From the NCBI RefSeq assembly GCF_000382425.1, contig NZ_KB908293.1, positions 186,001 through 250,000 of the forward strand: a stretch of DNA of 64,000 bases, given 5' to 3'. The notes beneath the pieces were generated by a model, which was not told the origin of the DNA, did not search any database, and saw only the letters and a list, made by a program, of their open reading frames with translations. A program made the translations under genes and the position numbers. Positions 33,840 to 41,609 of this stretch are shown here, in pieces (position 1 is the stretch's first letter; every line of letters begins with the position of its first letter). The DNA comes from Empedobacter brevis NBRC 14943 = ATCC 43319 (GTDB lineage: Bacteria; Bacteroidota; Bacteroidia; Flavobacteriales; Weeksellaceae).

Positions 33840-34506
33840 GACTGTTTAAGTTTTTGATCTCCTGACGTTTTTGGTCTATACTGTTTAATAGTTTATTTTC
33901 TTCCTCTCTTTTAATCACCAAATTATGGAATTTCTTAGGGTTAAGAGAATAAGTAGAATCGATATGCGATGTTACATGCGGTAGCTCCAATTCTATCATT
34001 CGGTAACGCATTTCATACGATTTTCTATCGTCTAATTGTTTGTTCTTCTCGTATAGAACACCGAGACCTAGCGAAATAATGGTAGATAATGCTATCATAA
34101 CAATGATCAGAGGTGTTGATTTGAGATCAATGCCGTAATGATGTTTTACAATGACCTGATCAGGAATTTCAGCTATCTTTGAAACAATGTCTTTTTCTTT
34201 GATTGTTAATACAGCTAATTCCTGTCTAGTTATTGTGGAGATTTCATTAGCTACATCCTGAAGTGTCCCATAATCGTTAATGATCTTAGATAGTACATCG
34301 TTTTCTCTTTTAATAAATTGCTTGATCTGTTGTAGTAGTTCCTGATCCTTTGCTCGCATTTCATGAAATTCCTGCATTTTCTTTTCATTTTCAGAAAGTA
34401 GGGAGACAATTGTAGGCATTATTCGTACAATATCCTGCGTGATCAAGTCTGTGTTTTCCTGCAATGCGCTTACCTGTTGCTGTATATTTTCTAATTCTGT
34501 GTTCAT
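33832..34506 (-). CDS. IME coiled-coil membrane protein downstream of the relaxase
   Basis: This 224-residue protein has a long helical coiled-coil N-terminal half (about residues 5-110) and one membrane segment (TPLIIVMIALSTIISLGLGV, about 132-151), then a helical tail. Its start lies four bases after the relaxase stop, so they are co-transcribed. Similar small membrane proteins accompany Bacteroidota mobilization genes and may link the relaxosome to a transfer channel; that is inference. The stop codon (TAA at 33834-33832) is made by the last cassette core, so the array begins exactly where this gene ends. Confidence 0.75.
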   Translation of the reverse strand: MNTELENIQQQVSALQENTDLITQDIVRIMPTIVSLLSENEKKMQEFHEMRAKDQELLQQIKQFIKRENDVLSKIINDYGTLQDVANEISTITRQELAVLTIKEKDIVSKIAEIPDQVIVKHHYGIDLKSTPLIIVMIALSTIISLGLGVLYEKNKQLDDRKSYEMRYRMIELELPHVTSHIDSTYSLNPKKFHNLVIKREEENKLLNSIDQKRQEIKNLNSPE

Positions 34507-34510
34507 GGTA

Positions 34511-35422
34511 TTAACGTTTTAGTCCGTAATTCTCTTTCTTTTTTCTTTTCTTGATCAACGGATCATCTTGCTCTGGTGTAATTTCAGGGTTCGAAAATAA
34601 AGCTGATGTTATGTGACCAAGTGTTTCTCCGATATTTCTGTCTATAGAATGATCCTTCGAAACATAGCTTCCAGTAATTTGATTTAGTTCAATAGAATTA
34701 TCTATGCTATTTAAAGCCTTGTCGATCTGTCCGAAGCTCAATGAGCGGTCTATGGCAGAACCCCGAAATGTCTGTTCATCTTTGATGAACGAAATACCTT
34801 GAACCTCATCCGACCCCAATCTATATTTAAACTGCATTTCCACACCTCTGTAACGGATATAATTTTGTAGTTCCTTCCAGTTTTTACTGTGTCGTATGCC
34901 TGCCTTGACGGTGTCGTAAATTTGGTATTTCGTTAGATCATTACCTTTCAGTCTACCTCTGTTGACATTTCGTTTTCCTTCGGACTGCTTAAAGCCATAT
35001 AATGCATTTAATTCTTTACAAGCTTTAAAGCTCTTATACCGCTGATTGCTATTGGAGATAGTTTTGCCATGATCGTTTACCCGATTAAAAATAATATGGA
35101 TATGATCATGTTGGCGGTCGTGGTGGCGCACCATTAAGCATTGGGTATCCCTAATATCTAATTTTGATAAATAACGCTTAGCTGCGGATAGCATGATGTC
35201 ATTATTCAGCTTGTTTTTATCTTCTGTATTCCACGAAAGAATAATGTGTCCGACTGCCTTGCCCAATCTTGGATTCAGCATCCGCTGAAAATTAAAGTCC
35301 TGTGTGATGATCTTTGCCGAATCCGTCCGTAATCCATTTACATGGATAATCTCACTATCTTTTTTCAGGGCGTATCCAACGCATCCGCCGAAAGATCGGC
35401 CCTCAATTATCTTCGCTATCAT
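34511..35422 (-). CDS. mobB: MobB-type relaxase
   Basis: This 303-residue relaxase/mobilization nuclease starts at ATG 35422 (MIAKIIEGRSFGGCVGYAL), the usual N-terminus of the family; the longer upstream frame overlaps mobC and is not credible. The metal-binding motif is HHDRQHDHIHIIFNRV near residues 100-115, and a candidate nucleophile tyrosine is in VGYALKK near residues 17-23. It nicks the transfer origin and pilots the strand into a recipient. It overlaps mobC by 20 bases. Confidence 0.9.
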   Translation of the reverse strand: MIAKIIEGRSFGGCVGYALKKDSEIIHVNGLRTDSAKIITQDFNFQRMLNPRLGKAVGHIILSWNTEDKNKLNNDIMLSAAKRYLSKLDIRDTQCLMVRHHDRQHDHIHIIFNRVNDHGKTISNSNQRYKSFKACKELNALYGFKQSEGKRNVNRGRLKGNDLTKYQIYDTVKAGIRHSKNWKELQNYIRYRGVEMQFKYRLGSDEVQGISFIKDEQTFRGSAIDRSLSFGQIDKALNSIDNSIELNQITGSYVSKDHSIDRNIGETLGHITSALFSNPEITPEQDDPLIKKRKKKENYGLKR

Positions 35423-35765
35423 GGTGCAGTAGTTTATTGATACAATGGTTAATGTGATGGATCGTATTTTTGCATTCCTGTGCCACCTCAATCAGTCCAG
35501 ACTGGTGTGCTTTTTTAGTTAGCTGATTTAGATTGTTCGAAGCCCCAGTAATCGCCCTAAAAGCTTTCAATTGTTCTTCGGTAAACCTAGGTGTAATTTT
35601 TCGTAGGATCGCAGATTTGCGTACCCATTCCGATTTGCTCATACCTGCAATTTTTGCATTATGCAAAACTCTGTTATGTTCGCTTTCATCGAAACGGACA
35701 TTGATCCTGAACTGTTTTTTATTTTCGAGTGCGGGTCTTCCGCCTTTTTTCTTGTTATTTTTCAT
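35403..35765 (-). CDS. mobC: MobC relaxosome accessory protein
   Basis: The 120-residue protein has an N-terminal ribbon-helix-helix region (QFRINVRFDESEHNRVLHNA then GMSKSEWVRKSAIL) and a helical C-terminus (NNLNQLTKKAHQSGLIEVA) typical of MobC, which opens the transfer origin for the relaxase. ATG 35765 is preferred because the upstream extension runs into the hairpin region. The probable oriT lies immediately upstream. Confidence 0.88.
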   Translation of the reverse strand: MKNNKKKGGRPALENKKQFRINVRFDESEHNRVLHNAKIAGMSKSEWVRKSAILRKITPRFTEEQLKAFRAITGASNNLNQLTKKAHQSGLIEVAQECKNTIHHINHCINKLLHHDSEDN

Positions 35766-35803
35766 CTTGTTTCTTTTTAGCTGTGACCATCGGGAGCCAA
35801 TTG

Positions 35804-35822
35804 GTTTTGGGGTCACCAAAAC
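35804..35822. other. Hairpin upstream of mobC, candidate oriT
   Basis: GTTTTGG (35804-35810) pairs with CCAAAAC (35816-35822) around GGTCA, in the 70-base gap between primase and mobC. Transfer origins usually lie directly upstream of the mob genes and contain such a stem. No nick site can be assigned. Confidence 0.4.
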
Positions 35823-35835
35823 ACAACCTTGCTTC

Positions 35836-36789
35836 CTACCTATTCGATAGCTTTCTTCCCGATTGGGTGCTATGAATTTGTTCTTTGTGTGATCTGAATA
35901 TCAGGTAGTCATTGACATCCTTGATCCTGTTGTCTTGCCTCTGCAGTTCTTCCATTCCATTTTTTACGGTGTGCGTTTTCTTAAAATGGCTTCGCAAGCT
36001 GTGGTACGATTTTAAACCACTGCTATCTGTGTCCAGATAGCTTGTTATTCTGTTATGTCGCTCTAAGAATGGATATGCTTTTTGCAGATTGGCGGTCGTA
36101 TTCAGGATACAGAAGTTCGTATTTAGATACGGCTTACCTGCATTCTTTTTTAACGTCATAAAGGACAGCAGATCTGTGAAGCCCTCAAACAGTACAACAT
36201 CTTTGCTACCGTTACCGATCGTAGTGATCCCCTTTGTCAATAGGGAGCGTTTGTCATAGCTGTTGCGCAGTTCGTATCCACCTGCATCATTCTTAAAACA
36301 GACGGCAAAGTACGTCTGTCCATTTGCCGTCCTGTAATAGATTTCCTGACAGTATGCTCTGGCAATTTCAATATCTATTTTGCGTACGTCGGTCAGATAG
36401 TCCGTCAGAGCTTTATTCCCGAGAGGCTTAACGGAAAGGATGGTGTACCCCCGTTCATTTTCATGTTGCATGATCGGTACTTTATCCAATACGGTCTGCT
36501 GGTGAAAAGAAAGGATATTTTTTCTTTCATCAGCCCAATCCAAAACAGTTGATAGATTTTCCGTATCCAAAAACTTCATCAGGAAGTCAATGTTGTTACC
36601 TCCCAAACCATCCGAATGCGAATACCAGATATTTCTGTGTATATCCACCTTTGTCGAAGCGGTTCTTTCGTTTCCTCCATTGAACGGATTTCTAAGCCAT
36701 GCTTCACGGCTGTTCATTCTGGCACACGGAATCTGCAGGTAATTTAATATGGATATGAGCGGTATGCGCTTAAGTTCATCACATGTCAT
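35836..36789 (-). CDS. Toprim-domain DNA primase
   Basis: The 317-residue protein is a short element-encoded primase. The N-terminal part (AWLRNPFNGGNERTAST, then NIWYSHSDGLGGNNIDFL) resembles the DnaG CHC2 domain, although the zinc-binding cysteines are largely lost. A Toprim core follows: VVLFEGFTDLLSF near residues 196-208 (conserved Glu) and ITSYLDTDSSGL near 249-260 (DxD). It presumably primes the complementary strand after transfer or during replication of the excised element. It is separated from the ATPase gene by a perfect 15-bp inverted repeat. Confidence 0.85.
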   Translation of the reverse strand: MTCDELKRIPLISILNYLQIPCARMNSREAWLRNPFNGGNERTASTKVDIHRNIWYSHSDGLGGNNIDFLMKFLDTENLSTVLDWADERKNILSFHQQTVLDKVPIMQHENERGYTILSVKPLGNKALTDYLTDVRKIDIEIARAYCQEIYYRTANGQTYFAVCFKNDAGGYELRNSYDKRSLLTKGITTIGNGSKDVVLFEGFTDLLSFMTLKKNAGKPYLNTNFCILNTTANLQKAYPFLERHNRITSYLDTDSSGLKSYHSLRSHFKKTHTVKNGMEELQRQDNRIKDVNDYLIFRSHKEQIHSTQSGRKLSNR

Positions 36790-36807
36790 AATCGTAATCT
36801 TTTAAGT

Positions 36808-36855
36808 AGGTTTAGTTTAGTCTAATACTATATAGGGGCGGACTAAACTAAACCT
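36808..36855. repeat. Perfect 15-bp inverted repeat between ATPase and primase genes
   Basis: AGGTTTAGTTTAGTC (36808-36822) and GACTAAACTAAACCT (36841-36855) enclose 18 bases. A T-run follows on the plus strand only, which is the non-coding direction, so a terminator role for the minus-strand operon is unlikely. It could be a replication-origin or regulatory hairpin. Confidence 0.6.
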
Positions 36856-36861
36856 GTTTTT

Positions 36862-37908
36862 TTAGTAATAGAATTCAGGATTAAACCGGTAGGTCTTATC
36901 GTTCTTGATGACCATCCGTTTGTTTTCCAGAAACGTCTTTAGCTGTTTGGCTTTATTGATGCCGAAATTGAAGCCTTTTGCTAGATAAGCGTCCTTTAAT
37001 CTTCGGACAAAGTCATCATAACTGCAGGTTATTTCGCTATCGTTAAACATTTCCTGTAACACTTCCCGATGGTTCTCTTTGGAAAGCTCCTGATAGTCGA
37101 ACCCTTTTCTCGATGCAGTGCCTGACAGGTCAAAGTTCTCGTCCAGTACGGGCAAACCATCATCTATATAAAAGGTAAATGGCTCAAACTCGATATCCCT
37201 GATGAACTTTGGGGCCACGGTGCTGTAGTTTGCATCCAGATCGCTTTTGGTGACCTGTAAGATGGATTCTGCCTTATTGTTCAATTCAGTCCCCAAATGG
37301 CCTCTTGTGTTGTCATCTCCCTTGTTTAAGTGTAGCACGGTATGGATATGGATATTTAGTTCCTGTGACCATTTCATCAGCTTGCCGGTAATTTCAGTCG
37401 CTTCCGTTGCATTATTGATGTCGTAAACAAGATCCCTGATCCCGTCTATGATCACCAGACCTATCCTGCCCGCATATTTGGACAGGGCATATTCGATGAT
37501 ACTAATGCGCTCTTTGGTGGGGTATTCCCTCAAGGATATGAATTTTAGGTTTTCATGGACTTCCGTTGTCGGGTAATTTATGAGCTTGTAGACCCTTGAA
37601 AGCAACCTGTGGCAATGGAACTTGCTCTGCTCTGTATCGCAGTACAGCACCAATGGACGGTTTATGGGAACTTTGACCTTGTATTGTAATATCTGTTTTC
37701 CGCTCAATGCAGCAGCCACCAATGAAATCACATTGAATGTTTTCCTGCTCTTCGCCTTTCCCGTGGATGCGCTGAAATTCCCTAATGTACCGATAACGGA
37801 ATCGGAATTGCTGATTGTTATCATGATAGGAGGTTCTAAAAATTCATCTGTTATTTTTACTATAGCCCTGTCCAGTGCCGTGGCTGTGTCCTGGTTAAAC
37901 GAGATCAT
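36862..37908 (-). CDS. RepA/DnaB-like AAA ATPase
   Basis: The 348-residue protein is a RecA-fold ATPase of the AAA_25/RepA-like group common in Bacteroidota mobilizable elements. A variant Walker A (TGKAKSRKTF) is near residues 48-57 and Walker B is RIGLVIIDGIRD near 150-161. LHLNKGDDNTRGHLGTELNNKA near 195-216 corresponds to the helicase switch region. It likely acts as a replicative helicase for the excised element. Its start overlaps the stop of the HTH gene by one base (37908), showing translational coupling. Confidence 0.82.
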   Translation of the reverse strand: MISFNQDTATALDRAIVKITDEFLEPPIMITISNSDSVIGTLGNFSASTGKAKSRKTFNVISLVAAALSGKQILQYKVKVPINRPLVLYCDTEQSKFHCHRLLSRVYKLINYPTTEVHENLKFISLREYPTKERISIIEYALSKYAGRIGLVIIDGIRDLVYDINNATEATEITGKLMKWSQELNIHIHTVLHLNKGDDNTRGHLGTELNNKAESILQVTKSDLDANYSTVAPKFIRDIEFEPFTFYIDDGLPVLDENFDLSGTASRKGFDYQELSKENHREVLQEMFNDSEITCSYDDFVRRLKDAYLAKGFNFGINKAKQLKTFLENKRMVIKNDKTYRFNPEFYY

Positions 37909-38207
37909 TATTTACCTCCTTTGTTCCGGTTGAAGCCGGCCATTGAAGCCACTACCTCCTGTTTTTTGAAATAGATCCGCTTTCCCATACGCATGTAGGG
38001 GATACGTCCCTGCTTCATCCACTCGGTCAGGCTGACGAGTGAAATGTCAAGTTCGTCCGCCATTTCCTTTTTGGTCAATAGTTTCTCGGAAGACCGGGTT
38101 TCGGTGTTGCTCGATGTGTGTTGCACATCTGAAATAAAAAGGTGAAGTTCTTCCCTTACAGCATCCTTGATGCAATCTTTAAGGGCTTTTTGGTCAAATT
38201 GAATCAT
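37908..38207 (-). CDS. Excisionase-type HTH protein
   Basis: The 99-residue protein has a MerR/excisionase helix-turn-helix in its C-terminal half: LLTKKEMADELDISLVSLTEWMKQGRIPYMRMGKRIYFKK. Such proteins act as Xis factors or activators of element replication genes. It starts beside a 14-bp inverted repeat that could be its own operator and is coupled to the ATPase gene. Confidence 0.85.
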   Translation of the reverse strand: MIQFDQKALKDCIKDAVREELHLFISDVQHTSSNTETRSSEKLLTKKEMADELDISLVSLTEWMKQGRIPYMRMGKRIYFKKQEVVASMAGFNRNKGGK

Positions 38208-38282
38208 ACTTTGCTCATGTTTATATGTTTAATGATCCGAAGTCGTGGCCACTTTCTTCGAGTGAATTAACATGAGCAAAGT
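38208..38282. promoter_or_regulatory. 14-bp inverted repeat upstream of the HTH gene
   Basis: ACTTTGCTCATGTT (38208-38221) and AACATGAGCAAAGT (38269-38282) are perfectly complementary. The space between contains CGAAG/CTTCG around the palindrome GTGGCCAC. The first arm touches the start codon of the HTH gene, so it may be an autoregulatory operator or a replication origin iteron. A further hairpin, GCCTTTC/GAAAGGC, follows near 38310-38331. Confidence 0.6.
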
Positions 38283-38352
38283 TGGCTTTATGGCCATTTT
38301 ATAATGCCTTTCGGGGGGTGAAAGGCAAAAATAAATGCTAAACAACTGTCAT

Positions 38353-39111
38353 TCAGCTATTCTTTGGTTTCCGTTTGGATACTTTAATTTCGAAAATTCG
38401 ATCTTTTTCCCTTAGTGAAGTGGTACTGTCAAAGTAGTTCAGTGCGGTTCCCAATGGTATTTCTTCATCATTGATTTTGAAATGATTTGAAACTAACTTA
38501 GCCCATGTTCTGTACGGAAGCTCGGAAAACATAGTTTCTTGATCGGTAGGTTCTAAAGAAGTGTTCGGAATTGCACCAATAGCTTCAAACAGGCTAAACA
38601 GATGGTTTTTATCGGCACACCTTACTTTAATCTTATGTTTAGGAGCTACCACAAAATCTTCCAGTTGTTGTTTTAGGATTTTGATCTCTTGTATCAATCT
38701 CTGGTTTCGCTCACTTTCGGTACCGATAATTCCCCAAACGTCACGTGATTTCAGCCTGTCAATAAAGTTTTCAACCTTTTCGATATATCCTTCGTATTTT
38801 TTCTTATCGTCCCAGAAATACGATCTGTTTTTTGCCTTTGATCTGAAATGTTCTATCTCATCTTCACATACAGTGATCACTTTTTTGAAGAATTTTTCTT
38901 CGTTTTTACTTTTACTCTGTTTGAAAAAGTAATCTAAATGATATTCATAATAGGGCGTGAATCTTTCTGGATGCAGTAATAGCACTTTGTTCACAAAGTG
39001 TTTGTCTGACATTGATCTGGGCTGTAAAAAGCTCAATAAGGGGAGACCGATATCGAAATAATGGTTTGAAGAGTTGAAAGCCTGTTTGTATTTAAAAAAT
39101 CTGTCTGCCAT
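38353..39111 (-). CDS. IME protein of unknown function
   Basis: The 252-residue protein is mostly helical, with a probable coiled coil around residues 120-160 (ERNQRLIQEIKILKQQLEDF). No enzymatic motif is visible. ATG 39111 (MADRFFKYK) is chosen; an upstream start at 39138 would overlap the integrase gene. It lies between the integrase and the excisionase-like gene, a position held by RteC-like or other regulatory proteins in related elements. I make no functional call. Confidence 0.6.
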   Translation of the reverse strand: MADRFFKYKQAFNSSNHYFDIGLPLLSFLQPRSMSDKHFVNKVLLLHPERFTPYYEYHLDYFFKQSKSKNEEKFFKKVITVCEDEIEHFRSKAKNRSYFWDDKKKYEGYIEKVENFIDRLKSRDVWGIIGTESERNQRLIQEIKILKQQLEDFVVAPKHKIKVRCADKNHLFSLFEAIGAIPNTSLEPTDQETMFSELPYRTWAKLVSNHFKINDEEIPLGTALNYFDSTTSLREKDRIFEIKVSKRKPKNS

Positions 39112-39115
39112 AATT

Positions 39116-40447
39116 TTAAAATTTATTGAGTGCGTCAATTAACGAATCTGTGCTTGCCGATTCATATTTCATTAAAGTCCGTATGTCGGAATGTGCAGTT
39201 AGTTTCTGCACAAGGGTGATCGGTACGTTCCTGCTTAGCAGGTTCGTTACCATTGATCGCCTGCCGACATGGCTCGATAGAAAGTCGTACTTCCTTTTTT
39301 CTATCACCAGCTTTTGCTTGCCCGAATACCTCGTTATCTTGATGGTCTCGTCCAGTCCGGCAAGTTTTCCGACTGTCTTTATATATTCATTGAACTTCTG
39401 GTTGGAAATCTTGGGTACGTTGTAACCGATACGTTCCAAAATATCCTTTGCAGGGGCTATGTACCCCTCAAAAGGTACGATTACCCTTTTCTTGACCTTT
39501 ACCGAAATAAAGTCCCAAGCATTGTTTTTTATATCCTTTGGATCGAAGTTGATCAGATCCTCAAATCGTTGCCCTGTGTAGCACAATAGACAGAACAGAT
39601 CCCGTACTCTTTCCAGACTGGGTCTGTCCGAAAGATCATGGTTCATCAGTTTCTCTATTTCGGCTTCGGACAGGGCAATGATCTCATTGTAGGCTTTCTT
39701 CTTGAAATTTGTTTTTTGCGTTTTGAAAACATCGGGATGCACCAGATAATCATTGTCGTTGCACCACTTTAGGAATACCTTTAGCGTGGATATGTATTTG
39801 TGTATGGTGTCATTTAGCAAACCTTCCTTTTCTTCATCGTTCGTATTCCTCTTCTTGCTTAGGAATACCTCAAACTGGTCAAGAAATTTGCTGTCCAGTT
39901 CCCTAAGGACAAGATTTATACCTTTCTGTTTTTCAAAGTCTTCCAGACCTTTAAATACCGTCCTGTATTCTTTTAATGTGCCTTCTTTGACAAAATTGGA
40001 TTTATAGGACAGGAACTGTATTTTTAGACGGGAAATGGATATTTCGTTGCTTACCGCATTGTCCCTGTCGATACAGCCCTGTATGATCTGTTTATAATCC
40101 TCCTTGGATAGAAACTGGTTTTTGTCTTTTTTGCCCATTGCTTCCCGGATGCAGAGATTGGCAAGGTTGTTCAGCTCGACATTGAATTCCAACGCTCCGC
40201 TGGCACTTGGTTTAAGCCTTTCCTTTTCAAAATCCCAACTTTTGGGCAATATCTTATAGTTTGTCCTGTATTTTATCCTACAGGATTTATCCGGTGAAAA
40301 GAAGAGGTACAGCGCAGTGGGCGATGGATTCCAGAACTTCTGTGCAAGGTTTTTCTTTTTCCCTCCAATCTTTGCCAGTTCCTGTTTGACCTTTTCAGGC
40401 GCAATATCGGGGTTATAGGGCTTGTCTAAATAAAAATTTACTTTCAT
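39116..40447 (-). CDS. IME integrase (tyrosine recombinase)
   Basis: The 443-residue integrase has an arm-binding N-terminus (KVNFYLDKPYN, then IKYRTNYKILPKSWDFEKE), a core-binding domain (about residues 130-250) and a catalytic domain with CYTGQRFEDL (first Arg), SSHVGRRSMVTNLLSR (HxxR), and LTAHSDIRTLMKYE (His and Tyr nucleophile). It starts at ATG 40447, 142 bases inside the right tRNA repeat, and is the enzyme expected to insert the element into tRNA-Pro. It is unrelated in length and domain order to the 279-residue array recombinase. Confidence 0.92.
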   Translation of the reverse strand: MKVNFYLDKPYNPDIAPEKVKQELAKIGGKKKNLAQKFWNPSPTALYLFFSPDKSCRIKYRTNYKILPKSWDFEKERLKPSASGALEFNVELNNLANLCIREAMGKKDKNQFLSKEDYKQIIQGCIDRDNAVSNEISISRLKIQFLSYKSNFVKEGTLKEYRTVFKGLEDFEKQKGINLVLRELDSKFLDQFEVFLSKKRNTNDEEKEGLLNDTIHKYISTLKVFLKWCNDNDYLVHPDVFKTQKTNFKKKAYNEIIALSEAEIEKLMNHDLSDRPSLERVRDLFCLLCYTGQRFEDLINFDPKDIKNNAWDFISVKVKKRVIVPFEGYIAPAKDILERIGYNVPKISNQKFNEYIKTVGKLAGLDETIKITRYSGKQKLVIEKRKYDFLSSHVGRRSMVTNLLSRNVPITLVQKLTAHSDIRTLMKYESASTDSLIDALNKF

Positions 40448-40452
40448 ATTTC

Positions 40453-40472
40453 TCGGACATATTTCGGACAAA
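40453..40472 (+). repeat. IME subterminal repeat, right copy
   Basis: TCGGACATATTTCGGACAAA matches the left copy (26759-26778) at 19 of 20 bases in direct orientation. It lies just upstream of the integrase start. Confidence 0.6.
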
Positions 40473-40588
40473 AATGCTTAATATTACCATATTTCACCTT
40501 TGCATGGTTAGGTAAAGATAAGTAATAGAATGTGTAAACACCTAATAATCAGATTAAAATAAGAAAAGTAAAAGTAGAGTATGATAAC

Positions 40589-40615
40589 GGTTCGAATCCT
40601 GCCACCCCGACAAAA
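40589..40615 (+). repeat. attR of the IME (tRNA-Pro 3' fragment)
   Basis: 27 bases identical to 26702-26728. This is the original 3' end of the target tRNA gene, displaced by the insertion, and is not a functional tRNA. Confidence 0.92.
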
Positions 40616-40644
40616 CCTTTGTAATATTTACAAAGGTTTTTTTT
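40612..40644 (+). terminator. Original terminator of the tRNA operon
   Basis: AAAACCTTTGTA / TACAAAGGTTTT, 12-bp stem, loop ATATT, T-run. It has been separated from the tRNA cluster by the IME. Confidence 0.85.
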
Positions 40645-40657
40645 ATACATTTACCTC

Positions 40658-41572
40658 ATGAAATCTATCTTAGGTAATAAAGAATCTGTCATCTCTTATT
40701 CAGTTGCTTCTCTTTTTATTTTAATTATGATTGCAACGGCAGTTGTTTATAAAGATAAAGAAATTATTTTACCGGAAGTCGCAGCTTTATCTATCGGAAT
40801 TTTGACATTTCGTGAAAATAAATGGCTACAAAGACCTTTTCATATTTTCCTCCTTCCATCCATTACAGCTATTTTAGGTTTTGGAATTAATTTTCTACCT
40901 ATTCTATTTTCTTTCAAATTAGCCCTTGTTTTAATAGCCATGTTAATCGTATTACGATTATTTAAAAGTCAGCTCGCTCCTGCATTAGCAACAGGCTTAT
41001 TACCTATTGTAACAAATGCTCATTCTTTCCTGTTTTTATTTGCGCTATTTTTATTTGTCTTTCTTCTTTTTTGTTGTATAAAAGGATTCAAAATCAAACC
41101 TACCGAAAACTCAGTTCCAATGATTTATATAAGCCACAACAGATGGTTAATTGGCTTGTGTATGATTTGGTTCACCGCATGTTATTTTAGCGGTTTTAAA
41201 CAATATTCGGCTATTCCTCCTGTTATTGTAATCGCTTTCGAGTCTTTAAATAACCCAACATTAAAACTATCTGTAAGACTAAAACGTATTTTTACCATGT
41301 CCTTTCTAGCACTGATTGGTTGTTTAACAATGCATTATCTAGACAACTGGATAATTATCGGACTCGTCAATTTAATCGCTGCTACAATTACATTAAAATT
41401 AACTGACCTACGTTTACCGCCAGCTTATGCAATGGTCATTTTACCTATGATTATGCCGGTAGAATCGCTCAAACTTTTACCTTTAGCAACATTGATGATG
41501 AGCATCTTTTTTATGTTAGGAATTTACATTATTCAAAAAATTACTTCCCCTGAAGCAATTGATTTTAAATAA
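40658..41572 (+). CDS. Polytopic inner-membrane protein (HPP-like)
   Basis: The 304-residue protein has about ten hydrophobic segments covering most of its length, with short polar loops; a charged loop around residues 145-160 (IKPTENSVPMIYISHNRW) divides it into two halves. The half-and-half arrangement and segments such as LRLPPAYAMVILPMIMP resemble HPP-type membrane proteins (nitrite or small-molecule transport), but the match is weak. It lies just downstream of the tRNA terminator and ends at a bidirectional terminator shared with the opposing panE-like gene. Confidence 0.65.
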   Translation: MKSILGNKESVISYSVASLFILIMIATAVVYKDKEIILPEVAALSIGILTFRENKWLQRPFHIFLLPSITAILGFGINFLPILFSFKLALVLIAMLIVLRLFKSQLAPALATGLLPIVTNAHSFLFLFALFLFVFLLFCCIKGFKIKPTENSVPMIYISHNRWLIGLCMIWFTACYFSGFKQYSAIPPVIVIAFESLNNPTLKLSVRLKRIFTMSFLALIGCLTMHYLDNWIIIGLVNLIAATITLKLTDLRLPPAYAMVILPMIMPVESLKLLPLATLMMSIFFMLGIYIIQKITSPEAIDFK

Positions 41573-41574
41573 AA

Positions 41575-41600
41575 AAAGTCATTCTATTCAGAATGACTTT
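41575..41600. terminator. Bidirectional terminator
   Basis: AAAGTCATTCT / AGAATGACTTT, 11-bp stem, loop ATTC, between convergent genes. Confidence 0.75.
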
Positions 41601-41609
41601 AGAAAAACA

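Larger units (their letters stand above)
26702..40615. mobile_element. Integrative mobilizable element in tRNA-Pro carrying an integron-like cassette array
   Basis: The 13.9 kb element is bounded by a 27-base direct repeat derived from the tRNA-Pro 3' end (26702-26728 and 40589-40615). The right part is an all-minus-strand backbone: integrase, helical protein, excisionase-like HTH, AAA ATPase, primase, MobC, MobB relaxase and a coiled-coil membrane protein. The left part holds a second tyrosine recombinase and six gene cassettes. No type IV secretion genes are present, so transfer would need a helper element. A second end repeat (TCGGACA-N4-type dyad) lies just inside both boundaries. Confidence 0.9.

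Noticed and set aside
40589..40611. A sixth tRNA gene
   Set aside because: Only the last part of tRNA-Pro is present. It is the attachment-site remnant.
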